In this document: positions 17,663-25,750 of the stretch, piece by piece | Layout of the letters: each line of letters begins with the position of its first letter | Numbering within the stretch: the first letter of the stretch is position 1 | The notes under the pieces: generated by a model | What the model saw: the letters and a program-made list of their open reading frames with translations, nothing else | What the model was told of the DNA's origin: nothing | Database searches by the model: none | Position numbers and translations under genes: made by a program | DNA from: Saprospiraceae bacterium | Lineage (GTDB): Bacteria; Bacteroidota; Bacteroidia; Chitinophagales; Saprospiraceae | NCBI GenBank assembly: GCA_022844565.1 | Contig: JALHLK010000015.1 | Coordinates: 35,841 to 99,840 of the forward strand | Direction of reading: 5' to 3' | DNA: 64,000 bases

Positions 17663-17743
17663 TTGACACAGGCATTGTTGTATTGAGAATTATGATTTTT
17701 ATGAAATTTTTAATTTTTATGCTCAGAATAATGCCTGTGTCAA
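17663..17743. repeat. 81-bp element with 14-bp perfect terminal inverted repeats
   Basis: TTGACACAGGCATT (17663-17676) is exactly complementary to 17730-17743, and pairing continues inward for three more pairs including one G-T. The 53-nt interior is very AT-rich. It lies between two convergent gene ends (17620 and 17798), so it could serve both as a transcription terminator, though without a clean T-run, or be a small MITE-like element. No clear target duplication flanks it. Confidence 0.75.
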
Positions 17744-17797
17744 TTATTTATAACCTAATGTCTCCCCAGATACGTTGTCTTACTTTATTATTTCTAT

Positions 17798-19849
17798 TTA
17801 TTTTCTTTGATTATGTTTTTCAAACCACCCTGTGATATATCCTACATGTCTAATCATGTTGCTTGGTCTTGCAGTAATGGAATGACCCGCATCTGCAATA
17901 CGAATCATCATAGTTTCAACTCCTCTAAGTTTTAAAGCACTATAATATTGCTCTGTTTCGCCCATAGGTGTGCGGTAATCATTTTCTCCTGTTACCAACA
18001 TCGTTGGGGTATTCACATAGCCAACACGTGAGATAGGTGATCTATCGAAGTATTGCTTTGGATCTTCCCAAGGATATTTTGTAAACCAATAATTGGTATA
18101 GTATGGATAACCGTCGGCATAAAGCGCAAAACTTGCCCAATTGATCACCGGTTTTGATACTACCGCTGCTGCAAATCGATCTGTTTTTGAGACAATCCAA
18201 GCAGTCAGCACACCACCACCACTACCACCTGTGACATATTGACGTTTTGTGTCAATAAACCCCTTTTTGATGACTTCATCTACTCCAGATATTAAATCGT
18301 CATAGTCTTGACTTGGGTAATTGTGATTGATATAACTTGCAAACTTTGAACCGTAACTTGTACTGCCTCTTGGGTTAGTATACAATACAACATAGCCTTG
18401 ACTTGCCATTAATTGAATTTCAGGGCTGAAGTGAGGACCATAAGCGGTATGTGGCCCACCATGTATTTCTAGAATGATAGGGTATTTTTTAGTTGGTGTA
18501 AAATCAGGTGGATAGACAATCCAACCTTGGACCTTTTGTTTGTCAAAACTACTTTCCCACCAAACTTCTTCAACTTTTCCAAGATTTTTACTTGTGAGGA
18601 AATTATTATTTAAATTTACTAGTTCTTTGCTTGTTTTTGGTGAAAGTATTGAACTGATAGCTAAAGTTGCAGGTTGTGAAACGGAAGTCTTAGTGTAGGC
18701 AAACTTCCCCGTCGTTGAGATCGAAAAATCACCACCACTGTATGGCCTCCCCCAACTTGTACCTCCCATATCTTCTGCTAAAATGATCACTTTACCATCT
18801 AAGTTCAAATGAGCAATTTTACCCAAACCTTCGCTATCATAACTAATGTATAAGCCCTTATCTACGTTGTCCCATTTTATTGATGCTATATCTCTATCTA
18901 GGTTGTGATTTACTTTTTTTCGATTATTACCAGCTCGATCCATTACATATAGTTCTTCTTGTTGGTACCCTAGTTTTTTATCTTCAGTAAACCCAAAAGC
19001 TATCATTTTTCCATCATTACTAATAACTGGTTTTGTATAAGGACCTGCGCCTTTGGTAAGTTTAGTGATTTTGTTATCCGCTAAGGTTACTTCATAAATA
19101 TGATTATTGGTAGGTGATGGCATAACTCCGGTTTCCCTATCTGCCGTTAAAATTAATGACTTACTATCAGGACTCCATGTATAAGAATTATGATTGAAAT
19201 CATCCGTTGTTACTTGCCTTATGGTCCCGCCATCTGATGAAATCACAAAAATATGTCTGTACGATGTTTCTAAGATATTTGGGTTTCCATCAGACTTGTA
19301 CGCAAAATCTTTGACAATTATTGGGGATTTAACCCATTGTGCTCCTTTGGGAGGTGACGGGATTTTGCCTAAGCTAGGTGGAGGTGCAATCATAGACATG
19401 CTAAAAGCTATCCATTTTCCATCAGGTGACCAACTAATTTGACTAGGTGCTTTATTTAGATTTGTGAGCGAAGCAATTTTACCCGTCTCTAAAAAGTAAA
19501 CAAAAATCTGAACTGCTCCTTCATCACCTGACAAATATGCTAATTTCTTGCTATCTGGTGACCAACTTGGACTGAAGCTGTTGTTTTTACCGGTAGTGAT
19601 AGGGTAGTGACTTGACCCATCAGCATTTATTGTCCATATATTACTAAATTTTCTGTCGGTCATAATATCAAATTGATTTCTGAGATACGCTATTTTACTT
19701 CCATCTGCAGAGATTTCGGTGGAAGAAATATACTGCATTTCAAAAATGTCTAAATAATCAAATTTAGATTTCTCTTGACATAAAGTCGTAAAGGGAATAA
19801 ATAAGGAAAGAAATAAGGAAAGAAATAAAAATTGAATATGATTTTTCAT
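17798..19849 (-). CDS. S9 family serine peptidase (secreted prolyl oligopeptidase/acylaminoacyl peptidase-like)
   Basis: A 683-residue exported peptidase. A signal peptide covers about residues 1-24 (hydrophobic FLSLFLSLFIPFTTLC). Seven-bladed propeller repeats follow, with WD40-like PSWSPDSKKLAY, ISWSPDGKWIAF and YTWSPDSKSLIL (about 40-400), then the alpha/beta hydrolase domain (about 430-683). The catalytic triad is S543 in TGGSGGGVL, D624 in GENDYRTPMG and H656 in DAGHSI. It likely cleaves oligopeptides in the periplasm. It stands alone on the minus strand, with a candidate -7 box 30 bp upstream of the ATG. Confidence 0.9.
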   Translation of the reverse strand: MKNHIQFLFLSLFLSLFIPFTTLCQEKSKFDYLDIFEMQYISSTEISADGSKIAYLRNQFDIMTDRKFSNIWTINADGSSHYPITTGKNNSFSPSWSPDSKKLAYLSGDEGAVQIFVYFLETGKIASLTNLNKAPSQISWSPDGKWIAFSMSMIAPPPSLGKIPSPPKGAQWVKSPIIVKDFAYKSDGNPNILETSYRHIFVISSDGGTIRQVTTDDFNHNSYTWSPDSKSLILTADRETGVMPSPTNNHIYEVTLADNKITKLTKGAGPYTKPVISNDGKMIAFGFTEDKKLGYQQEELYVMDRAGNNRKKVNHNLDRDIASIKWDNVDKGLYISYDSEGLGKIAHLNLDGKVIILAEDMGGTSWGRPYSGGDFSISTTGKFAYTKTSVSQPATLAISSILSPKTSKELVNLNNNFLTSKNLGKVEEVWWESSFDKQKVQGWIVYPPDFTPTKKYPIILEIHGGPHTAYGPHFSPEIQLMASQGYVVLYTNPRGSTSYGSKFASYINHNYPSQDYDDLISGVDEVIKKGFIDTKRQYVTGGSGGGVLTAWIVSKTDRFAAAVVSKPVINWASFALYADGYPYYTNYWFTKYPWEDPKQYFDRSPISRVGYVNTPTMLVTGENDYRTPMGETEQYYSALKLRGVETMMIRIADAGHSITARPSNMIRHVGYITGWFEKHNQRK

Positions 19850-20217
19850 TTTATTTATGTTAAACTTTTAAGTAGATTACAAAAGTAATTTTTTATTCAA
19901 TAATCGATATAAAAGTACTTAAAATTAATTGCCATAAGCTTATATAATCAGGGGACACAGAAATTTTTGACTTTGATTAAATCAATAGTAATTAAAATGA
20001 TCAAAAGATCTTAGTTACTAGGTTTGTTTTGACAAAATAGATAATATTATCAACTTATCTCTTATTTTAAGAATCAGTTAACACTAAAAGTGTACGTATT
20101 CTAAAATATTTTTATATCAAGATTTGTAAGATTGCCAAATCTTTGTATTTTTATGTCGAGTGAATAAATATTATTTAAAAAACGGAGAGCAAGTAGCCAA
20201 CATCAAAAAGAAATTAA
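19850..20217. other. Divergent intergenic region between S9 peptidase and ATP-grasp operon
   Basis: Contains a minus-strand TACTTTTG (19887-19880), a -7 candidate for the peptidase. On the plus strand the only exact TAnnTTTG is TAGGTTTG at 20019-20026, about 190 bp before the ATP-grasp start, which would imply a long leader; AATCTTTG at 20138-20145 is a near match. I see no riboswitch or RNA gene I can name. Confidence 0.4.
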
Positions 20218-21159
20218 ATGAAAAAAATAGGAATTTTACATGGTATGGAAGATACCTTTCCTCAAGCATTCGTCAATGAGGTAAATAGAATTGCACCTCA
20301 AGGCATCATGGCTGAGGCAGTGCGAGTAGATGTAGTACAACAAGCCAAGCCCACGGATTATGCAGTAATCATTGATAGGATATCTCAAGATGTACCTTTT
20401 TATAGAGCCTACTTAAAAAATGCAGCAATTTGCGGTACAGCTGTGATCAATAACCCTTTTTGGTGGAGTGCTGATGAAAAGTTTTTCAATAATTGTTTAT
20501 CGGAAAAAATTGGTGTACCTGTGCCTAAAACTGTTATCCTACCGTCAAGTGATCGTCCTGATGATACCAGTGATAAATCATTTAGAAATATGGCATTCCC
20601 TTTGAACTGGGAGTATATTTTTAATTATATCGGTTTTCCAGCATACATGAAGCCACATGCAGGTGGTGGGTGGAAAAGTGTATACAGAGTAGAGAATCCG
20701 GAAGATTTGTGGGCTAAACATAAAGAAACAGGGCAGCTTGTAATGATGTTGCAAGAAGAAATTCATTTTGATTATTATTTCAGATGCTATTGTCTTGGTA
20801 GAAAATATGTGCACATTATGCCTTATGAACCACGGAATCCGCATCACTTACGCTATGTGGTAGAGGATATGAACTATCCAGAAGGCCTTTTGGATACCAT
20901 CCACAAATATGTTATAATGCTTAATGAAGCGCTTGGGTATGACTTTAATACGGTAGAGTTTGCTGTAAGAGACGGTATTCCAATAGCTATAGACTTCTGC
21001 AATCCGGCTCCTGATGCTGATATCAATTCAGTAGGTCAGAAAAACTTTGATTGGATTGTCAAGCATGCAGCTATCTACGCGATTGAAAAAGCAACTGAAC
21101 AAAAAGAAAATGGACAAAACTTGACTTGGGGTACCTTCATAAAGAATTATTTTGAGTAA
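20218..21159 (+). CDS. ATP-grasp ligase A of an uncharacterised operon
   Basis: A 313-residue ATP-grasp protein. The N-terminal preATP-grasp domain (MKKIGILHGMEDTFPQAFV onwards) is followed by the nucleotide loop FPAYMKPHAGGGWKSVYRV near residues 141-159, the hinge strand LVMMLQEEIHFD near 180, and the Mg-binding end FNTVEFAVRDGIPIAIDFCN with conserved Glu and Asn. All catalytic elements appear intact, so it should form an acyl phosphate and join it to an amine or other nucleophile. I cannot name the substrate. It leads an operon with an amidotransferase (64 bp away), a second ATP-grasp protein, an AhpD-like protein and ArsS. Confidence 0.82.
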   Translation: MKKIGILHGMEDTFPQAFVNEVNRIAPQGIMAEAVRVDVVQQAKPTDYAVIIDRISQDVPFYRAYLKNAAICGTAVINNPFWWSADEKFFNNCLSEKIGVPVPKTVILPSSDRPDDTSDKSFRNMAFPLNWEYIFNYIGFPAYMKPHAGGGWKSVYRVENPEDLWAKHKETGQLVMMLQEEIHFDYYFRCYCLGRKYVHIMPYEPRNPHHLRYVVEDMNYPEGLLDTIHKYVIMLNEALGYDFNTVEFAVRDGIPIAIDFCNPAPDADINSVGQKNFDWIVKHAAIYAIEKATEQKENGQNLTWGTFIKNYFE

Positions 21160-21223
21160 TTTTGCCGTATTTCCGCAACAAAGCTATAAACCAAACATTT
21201 ATTATACATTCTAAAACTCATAA

Positions 21224-22042
21224 ATGATAAACAGAGCACGTCTTGCCATCTTAGATATGAACAATGGATATCCTAATCAAGGGATGCGTTGTCTAAATGA
21301 TATTGCAAGAAACTTTGCTGATGAGATTGAATATAAAGTTTATAGTGTAAGAGACAAGGATGAAATGCCAGATTTATCATATGACATTTATATATGCAGT
21401 GGAGGTCCTGGTAGTCCATTAATAATGGGAGAAGAGTGGGAATTTAGGTTTCATAGTTTAATTGATGATATTTTTCTATATAACAAAAGTGAGAATGATC
21501 AAAAAAAATATATGTTTTTTATTTGTCATTCTTTCCAATTAGCTTGTGCATATTTTGGCCTAGGAGAACTCACGAAAAGGAAATCAACTTCATTTGGGAT
21601 TCACCCTGTTCACAAAACCCCAGCTGGTTATAAAGATCCACTTTTTAGAGAATTACCAGACCCGTTTTACGTGGTAGAGAGTAGAGATTGGCAAGTAGTG
21701 CAGCCAGACTTAGGTATGTTCAAGAAAAAGGGATGTGAGATATTAGGTTTAGAAAAGATACGTACACACGTAGAACTGGAAAGAGCAATAATGGCAGTGA
21801 GATTTTCTGAACAGATGGTAGGCACTCAGTTTCATCCAGAAGCAGATGCCGATGGATTTTCTACCAACCTTCAGAGGGATGAAGTAAAAGATAAGATTGT
21901 AACTCAATACGGTGAAGAAAAATACTTAAGAACACTCGCTCAAGCAGCAAATCCACAAAAAATTGAAGTAACATACAATGGTATTTTGCCCGTTTTTCTT
22001 CGAAATTGTCTAGAAGAAATAAATGCCCTAGCCTTCGCATAG
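21224..22042 (+). CDS. Class I glutamine amidotransferase-like protein
   Basis: A 272-residue class I GATase. The catalytic triad is visible: nucleophile C101 in FFICHSFQLA, with H204 and E206 in GTQFHPEADADGF; the oxyanion strand is CSGGPGSP at about 58-65. The nucleophile elbow reads I-C-H-S instead of the usual G-x-C-x-G, an unusual variant. It should release ammonia from glutamine for a partner ligase; the 1-bp gap to the following ATP-grasp gene suggests the two act as subunits of one glutamine-dependent ligase. This is inference; a non-glutaminase role (peptidase-like) is possible. Confidence 0.84.
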   Translation: MINRARLAILDMNNGYPNQGMRCLNDIARNFADEIEYKVYSVRDKDEMPDLSYDIYICSGGPGSPLIMGEEWEFRFHSLIDDIFLYNKSENDQKKYMFFICHSFQLACAYFGLGELTKRKSTSFGIHPVHKTPAGYKDPLFRELPDPFYVVESRDWQVVQPDLGMFKKKGCEILGLEKIRTHVELERAIMAVRFSEQMVGTQFHPEADADGFSTNLQRDEVKDKIVTQYGEEKYLRTLAQAANPQKIEVTYNGILPVFLRNCLEEINALAFA

Positions 22043-22043
22043 T

Positions 22044-23240
22044 ATGAAAAGTAGTTTAAGAAAATTATTCAATGATGCATGGTCTGAAGATAAATACAAA
22101 AAAATCTATGACGAAATCGTAACAAAAACTGGGCATCTTGTACCTTTTAGGATTGCAGAGACACCAGTTTTTTTGGATGATTCGCTTTGGCAAAAACTCG
22201 TAATTGCTACTGAAAACCTTATTACGCAAATTTCTGATCCTGATATCTTAAGCAAATGCGATAAAGTTTTTGAATACACGAGTACAAGGGTACCCAATGA
22301 ATCTCCACATCCTAAGTTTATTCAGTTTGATTTTGGAATATGCGCAAATGAAGATGGCTCTTTGCAACCTAAATTAATAGAATTACAAGGATTTCCGTCA
22401 TTATATTATTTTCAGACTGTTTTGGCAGCTATCTATAAATCTTTACTGAAAGAAAGCGAAAATCTAAAGTTCTTTGCTGATGGAATCGATGAAGAGAAGT
22501 ATTACCATGCTCTGGATAGAATCATTTTGAATGGGCATGATCCTAAGCATGTAATTATCATGGAAGTAGAACCCGAAAAGCAAAATACATACATTGATTT
22601 ATTATGCACATCGCAGCGATTAGGAATTGATATATTATGTATCTCAAAAATAAGGCGTAACGATAGAAAGCTATATTATATTAATGATCAAGGAGCTGAA
22701 GTTGAAATCAAAAGAATCTACAATAGAATTATTTTTGATGAGTTAGAAAAGAGAAAAGATCTAATTAATGAGTTTGATATGTTACAAGAGGTAGATGTCG
22801 AATGGGCAGGTCATCCAAATTGGTTTTTTAAATTAAGTAAATTTACAATGCCTTATCTCAAAGGAGATGCAGTTCCTAAGACTTATTTTCTTGATCAAGT
22901 TGACTACTCCAAATTAGATTTAAGCCAATATGTACTTAAACCTTTATTTTCTTTTTCTGGAGCTGGTGTGGAGATCGATATCGATATTGATATACTTAAC
23001 AAGGTAAGGCAAAAAGATCATTATATTTTACAAGAAAAAGTATCTTATGTACCGCTTGTAGAAGATGTGAATGGAGAATTATCAAAATTTGAAGTGAGGA
23101 TGATGGTAGTTTGGCCTGAAGAAGTGGATCGACCATTTATTGTAAATAATTTGATCAGGCTTAGTAAAGGCAAGATGGTAGGCGTTAAGTACAATAAAGA
23201 TAAAATCTGGGTCGGAGGTAGTATAGGATTTAGAGAATAA
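22044..23240 (+). CDS. Putative ATP-grasp ligase B
   Basis: A 398-residue protein I do not recognise as a named family. The N-terminal half contains FIQFDFGICANEDGSLQPKL and IELQGFPSLYYF; the C-terminal half reads like an ATP-grasp fold: SQYVLKPLFSFSGAGVEI (ATP-binding lysine and glycine loop, about residues 292-309), HYILQEKVSY (hinge) and FEVRMMVVWPEEVDRPF with FIVNNLIRLSKG (metal/phosphate side). The style is reminiscent of glutathionylspermidine synthase and GshB-type enzymes. It starts one base after the GATase stop and precedes the AhpD-like gene by 32 bp. The ATP-grasp call is by eye; a structure prediction would settle it. Confidence 0.6.
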   Translation: MKSSLRKLFNDAWSEDKYKKIYDEIVTKTGHLVPFRIAETPVFLDDSLWQKLVIATENLITQISDPDILSKCDKVFEYTSTRVPNESPHPKFIQFDFGICANEDGSLQPKLIELQGFPSLYYFQTVLAAIYKSLLKESENLKFFADGIDEEKYYHALDRIILNGHDPKHVIIMEVEPEKQNTYIDLLCTSQRLGIDILCISKIRRNDRKLYYINDQGAEVEIKRIYNRIIFDELEKRKDLINEFDMLQEVDVEWAGHPNWFFKLSKFTMPYLKGDAVPKTYFLDQVDYSKLDLSQYVLKPLFSFSGAGVEIDIDIDILNKVRQKDHYILQEKVSYVPLVEDVNGELSKFEVRMMVVWPEEVDRPFIVNNLIRLSKGKMVGVKYNKDKIWVGGSIGFRE

Positions 23241-23272
23241 ATATTTTAGATAGAGAAAAAGTATAAAATTAT

Positions 23273-23602
23273 ATGAGCTATTTTGAACCTGAGGATTTAA
23301 AGAAATTTGGTAAGATTACAGAATTGCAGCCTGAAATGGGTAAAAAATTCTTTGATTGGTATGGTGAAGTTTTTAAAGAAGGTGCCTTGACGGTAAGAGA
23401 AAAAAACTTAATTGCATTGGCTGTTGCACATGCAGTGCAATGCCCATATTGCATGGATGCCTATACGTCTGCTAGTCTTTCTAGTGGTGCAGATGAGGAA
23501 ATGATGATGGAAGCAGTCCATGTGGCCGCTGCTATAAAAGGTGGTGCTACACTAGTAAATGCAGTACCAATGATGAATACAATTAAGTCTAAATTAATGT
23601 AA
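23273..23602 (+). CDS. ArsS-associated AhpD/peroxidase-like protein
   Basis: A 109-residue all-helical carboxymuconolactone decarboxylase/AhpD-like protein. LKKFGKITELQPEMGKKFF at the N-terminus, TVREKNLIALAVAHAVQCPYCMDAY with the C-x-x-C redox pair (about residues 60-63), and MMEAVHVAAAIKGGA are typical of the family found next to ArsS. Some relatives have selenocysteine in this pair; here both positions are ordinary Cys codons. It is 13 bp upstream of arsS, and it presumably handles thiol redox chemistry for that pathway. Confidence 0.86.
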   Translation: MSYFEPEDLKKFGKITELQPEMGKKFFDWYGEVFKEGALTVREKNLIALAVAHAVQCPYCMDAYTSASLSSGADEEMMMEAVHVAAAIKGGATLVNAVPMMNTIKSKLM

Positions 23603-23615
23603 TACGTTTGATTTT

Positions 23616-24671
23616 ATGAGTATAAAACAAAGGACCAAATCACTATCTGTTCGTCACAGTGATTTAGCTAGTACTTTTTATCAATTAGATGTATTAAACA
23701 AAGTACAAGTAGCTGATAATCGCTTGGAGCCTTTTGCCAACATGGTTGGTTTTGATATTCTTCCCGTATTACCAGAGGTATTTCAGATTAATATTGGTAA
23801 GCTTTGCAATCAGACCTGTGCGCATTGTCATGTAGACGCAGGCCCTGATAAGAAAGTAGAAAACATGTCTAGGCAAACGCTTGAAAAGTGTCTTGAAATT
23901 TTAAAAAATCATGCGATTCCTACCGTAGATATTACTGGAGGAGCACCAGAAATGAATCAACATTTCCGTTGGTTTGTTGAAGAATGTACAAAATTGGGGA
24001 AAAAGGTTATCAATCGATGTAATCTCACCATTATCGAATCTAACCCAAAATACCATGATTTACCCCAATTTTTTAAAGATAACAATGTTCACATCATTTC
24101 TTCTTTACCATACTTTTCAAAAACTCGTACCGATCATCAAAGAGGGGATGGTGTATTTGATGACAGTATTGCAGCCTTAAAAAAGCTTAATGCCATAGGG
24201 TACGGTATGGAGGGTTCGGGATTAAAACTCGATTTGGTTTATAATCCGTCGGGCGCTTTTCTTCCTGGAGATCAAGCAGCTTTGCAAACAGAATTTAAAA
24301 AACAACTTCTGAGGAAATATGATATATCCTTTAATAGTCTTTTTGCTATTACGAATTTGCCAATAAGTAGATTTTTAGACTACCTAATAGAATCCAACAA
24401 TTATGAGCAGTATATGGTAGAATTGATAGAAGCATTTAACCTTTCTACAGTAAGTGGCTTAATGTGTCGTTTTACCTTGTCAATAAGTTGGGATGGATAC
24501 ATTTATGATTGTGATTTTAATCAAATGCTCGATCTAAAAGTTTCATCTAAAGCAAAACATATCGATGATTTTGACTTAAATGAACTGATGTCACGTAAAA
24601 TAGTTGTAAATCAGCATTGTTATGGCTGTACAGCAGGGGCAGGGAGTAGTTGTGGAGGGGAGATTGTCTAA
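23616..24671 (+). CDS. arsS: Radical SAM protein ArsS (arsenosugar biosynthesis family)
   Basis: A 351-residue radical SAM enzyme. The 4Fe-4S ligands are C64, C68 and C71 (CNQTCAHC), followed by VDITGGAPEMN for the SAM-binding GGxP-like motif and a Cys-rich C-terminus ending HCYGCTAGAGSSCGG. This layout is specific to the family named ArsS, which in characterised members makes 5'-deoxy-5'-dimethylarsinoyl-adenosine from SAM. The enclosed positions are Cys rather than selenocysteine. No arsM or arsenosugar glycosyltransferase is in the window; instead it closes an operon with two ATP-grasp proteins and an amidotransferase, so its true substrate here is open. Confidence 0.87.
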   Translation: MSIKQRTKSLSVRHSDLASTFYQLDVLNKVQVADNRLEPFANMVGFDILPVLPEVFQINIGKLCNQTCAHCHVDAGPDKKVENMSRQTLEKCLEILKNHAIPTVDITGGAPEMNQHFRWFVEECTKLGKKVINRCNLTIIESNPKYHDLPQFFKDNNVHIISSLPYFSKTRTDHQRGDGVFDDSIAALKKLNAIGYGMEGSGLKLDLVYNPSGAFLPGDQAALQTEFKKQLLRKYDISFNSLFAITNLPISRFLDYLIESNNYEQYMVELIEAFNLSTVSGLMCRFTLSISWDGYIYDCDFNQMLDLKVSSKAKHIDDFDLNELMSRKIVVNQHCYGCTAGAGSSCGGEIV

Positions 24672-24730
24672 ATGGTCTTAGATGTACTTTTCGTATGAGT
24701 CAAGATGTTCCTAAATTTATATAAAAGTAT

Positions 24731-25525
24731 TTACAACGGTTTGAATAATAAATAATGTGCAGTAGTATAAAAATTTCTTAAATAGGGAATTTTGGTAAAT
24801 AAACTTGCAACTTTTCGCTTTTTAAAATTAAATTTCCACTGATAAATTGGGTTTAAAAACCAATATATTTCATCGATTATTTTAAAGTTATGTGTTCTTA
24901 GTATTTTATACTGTCTGTCTATAGTGATACCTGTGTCGACAAGCTCCATTAGTTCATTCAAACCCTCAGGTGGTACTTTTCCTAATTTCAAAATAGATTT
25001 ATACAAAGGCTTTGGAAGTAAATGAAACCAAGGTAAAATTCTCAAAATTTTGTTGTTACAAACTTGCTGATGCCCTCCAAAAGGCATATACCAAGGAGGG
25101 TAAGCAAAAAATATTTTACCTTCTGGTTTTAAAAATTCCTTTAATTTTACAATAAATGCTTCTTGATTTGGGATATGCTCAATTACATCTTTCAAAACAA
25201 CTAAGTCAAATAATTCTCCAAAAAATTCGTCAGGGCTATTTATGTCAAAAATATTTATATTATAAATGCTAAATCTACCATCAGCAGCATATTCGGCCAT
25301 AAATTTATTTGCGTCTTTAACCCTTGATTCAGAAAGTTCTACACCAACGCCTATTGCTCCATTGTCAATGAATCCTTTCAATACACCGGCCTCTGCACAA
25401 CCAATCTCCAAAACCCTACTTTCTATACAATTAAAACCATTTTTAGTTAAAAAAGGTATTACATCTTCCACGGTAACAGTGGTTTGCATCCCAAAATATT
25501 TAAGTTTATCATTATGGAAGTCCAT
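24731..25525 (-). CDS. Class I SAM-dependent methyltransferase
   Basis: A 264-residue Rossmann methyltransferase. Motif I is VLEIGCAEAGVLKGFID (about residues 38-54), VGVELSE gives the SAM ribose acidic residue, FDLVVLKDVIEHIPN is the methyltransf_11-like post-I region, and the C-terminal half is basic and hydrophobic (LLPKPLYKSILKLGKVP). It is convergent with arsS (60 bp between stops), so it is not in that operon, and its sequence lacks the Cys set of ArsM. Substrate unknown; the basic C-terminus would suit a lipid or glycan acceptor, which is speculative. Confidence 0.82.
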   Translation of the reverse strand: MDFHNDKLKYFGMQTTVTVEDVIPFLTKNGFNCIESRVLEIGCAEAGVLKGFIDNGAIGVGVELSESRVKDANKFMAEYAADGRFSIYNINIFDINSPDEFFGELFDLVVLKDVIEHIPNQEAFIVKLKEFLKPEGKIFFAYPPWYMPFGGHQQVCNNKILRILPWFHLLPKPLYKSILKLGKVPPEGLNELMELVDTGITIDRQYKILRTHNFKIIDEIYWFLNPIYQWKFNFKKRKVASLFTKIPYLRNFYTTAHYLLFKPL

Positions 25526-25542
25526 GATTTAATTTTAGGCCA

Positions 25543-25550
25543 CAAATTTA
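25543..25550 (-). promoter_or_regulatory. -7 box for the methyltransferase gene
   Basis: Minus-strand TAAATTTG, an exact TAnnTTTG match, ending 17 bp before the ATG at 25525. No -33 TTG at the right spacing. Confidence 0.4.
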
Positions 25551-25657
25551 AATAATTTATTAAAAAACAGTGCTTTTGTTAGTATTTAAATAAACTCATG
25601 TTATCAATGACTGTTTGTGATGAATTGAATAACAACTATCATTGTGCTACGGAAAGT

Positions 25658-25687
25658 AAAAAGCCATTATTTCCAACTTAGCTTTTT
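25658..25687 (-). terminator. Weak terminator candidate after the ABC permease
   Basis: AAAAAGC (25658-25664) and GCTTTTT (25681-25687) form a 7-bp stem with a 16-nt loop, 64 bp downstream of the permease stop. AT-rich stem, so low confidence. Confidence 0.3.
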
Positions 25688-25750
25688 AAAAATAAAATGA
25701 ACTATTCTTTTACCAATGAGGTGATTTGCTAACTAATTAAGATGATTTTA

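Noticed and set aside
18219..18233. Mutated active site in the S9 peptidase (GGSGGG instead of GGSYGG)
   Set aside because: G-x-S-x-G is preserved and D624 and H656 are in place; Gly at this position does not break the motif.
23616..24671. ArsS and its AhpD partner as selenoproteins
   Set aside because: No in-frame TGA occurs in either gene; the redox positions are TGC or TGT codons.
24731..25525. Methyltransferase as the ArsM partner of ArsS
   Set aside because: It is convergent with arsS and lacks the conserved cysteine set of ArsM; it resembles general class I methyltransferases.
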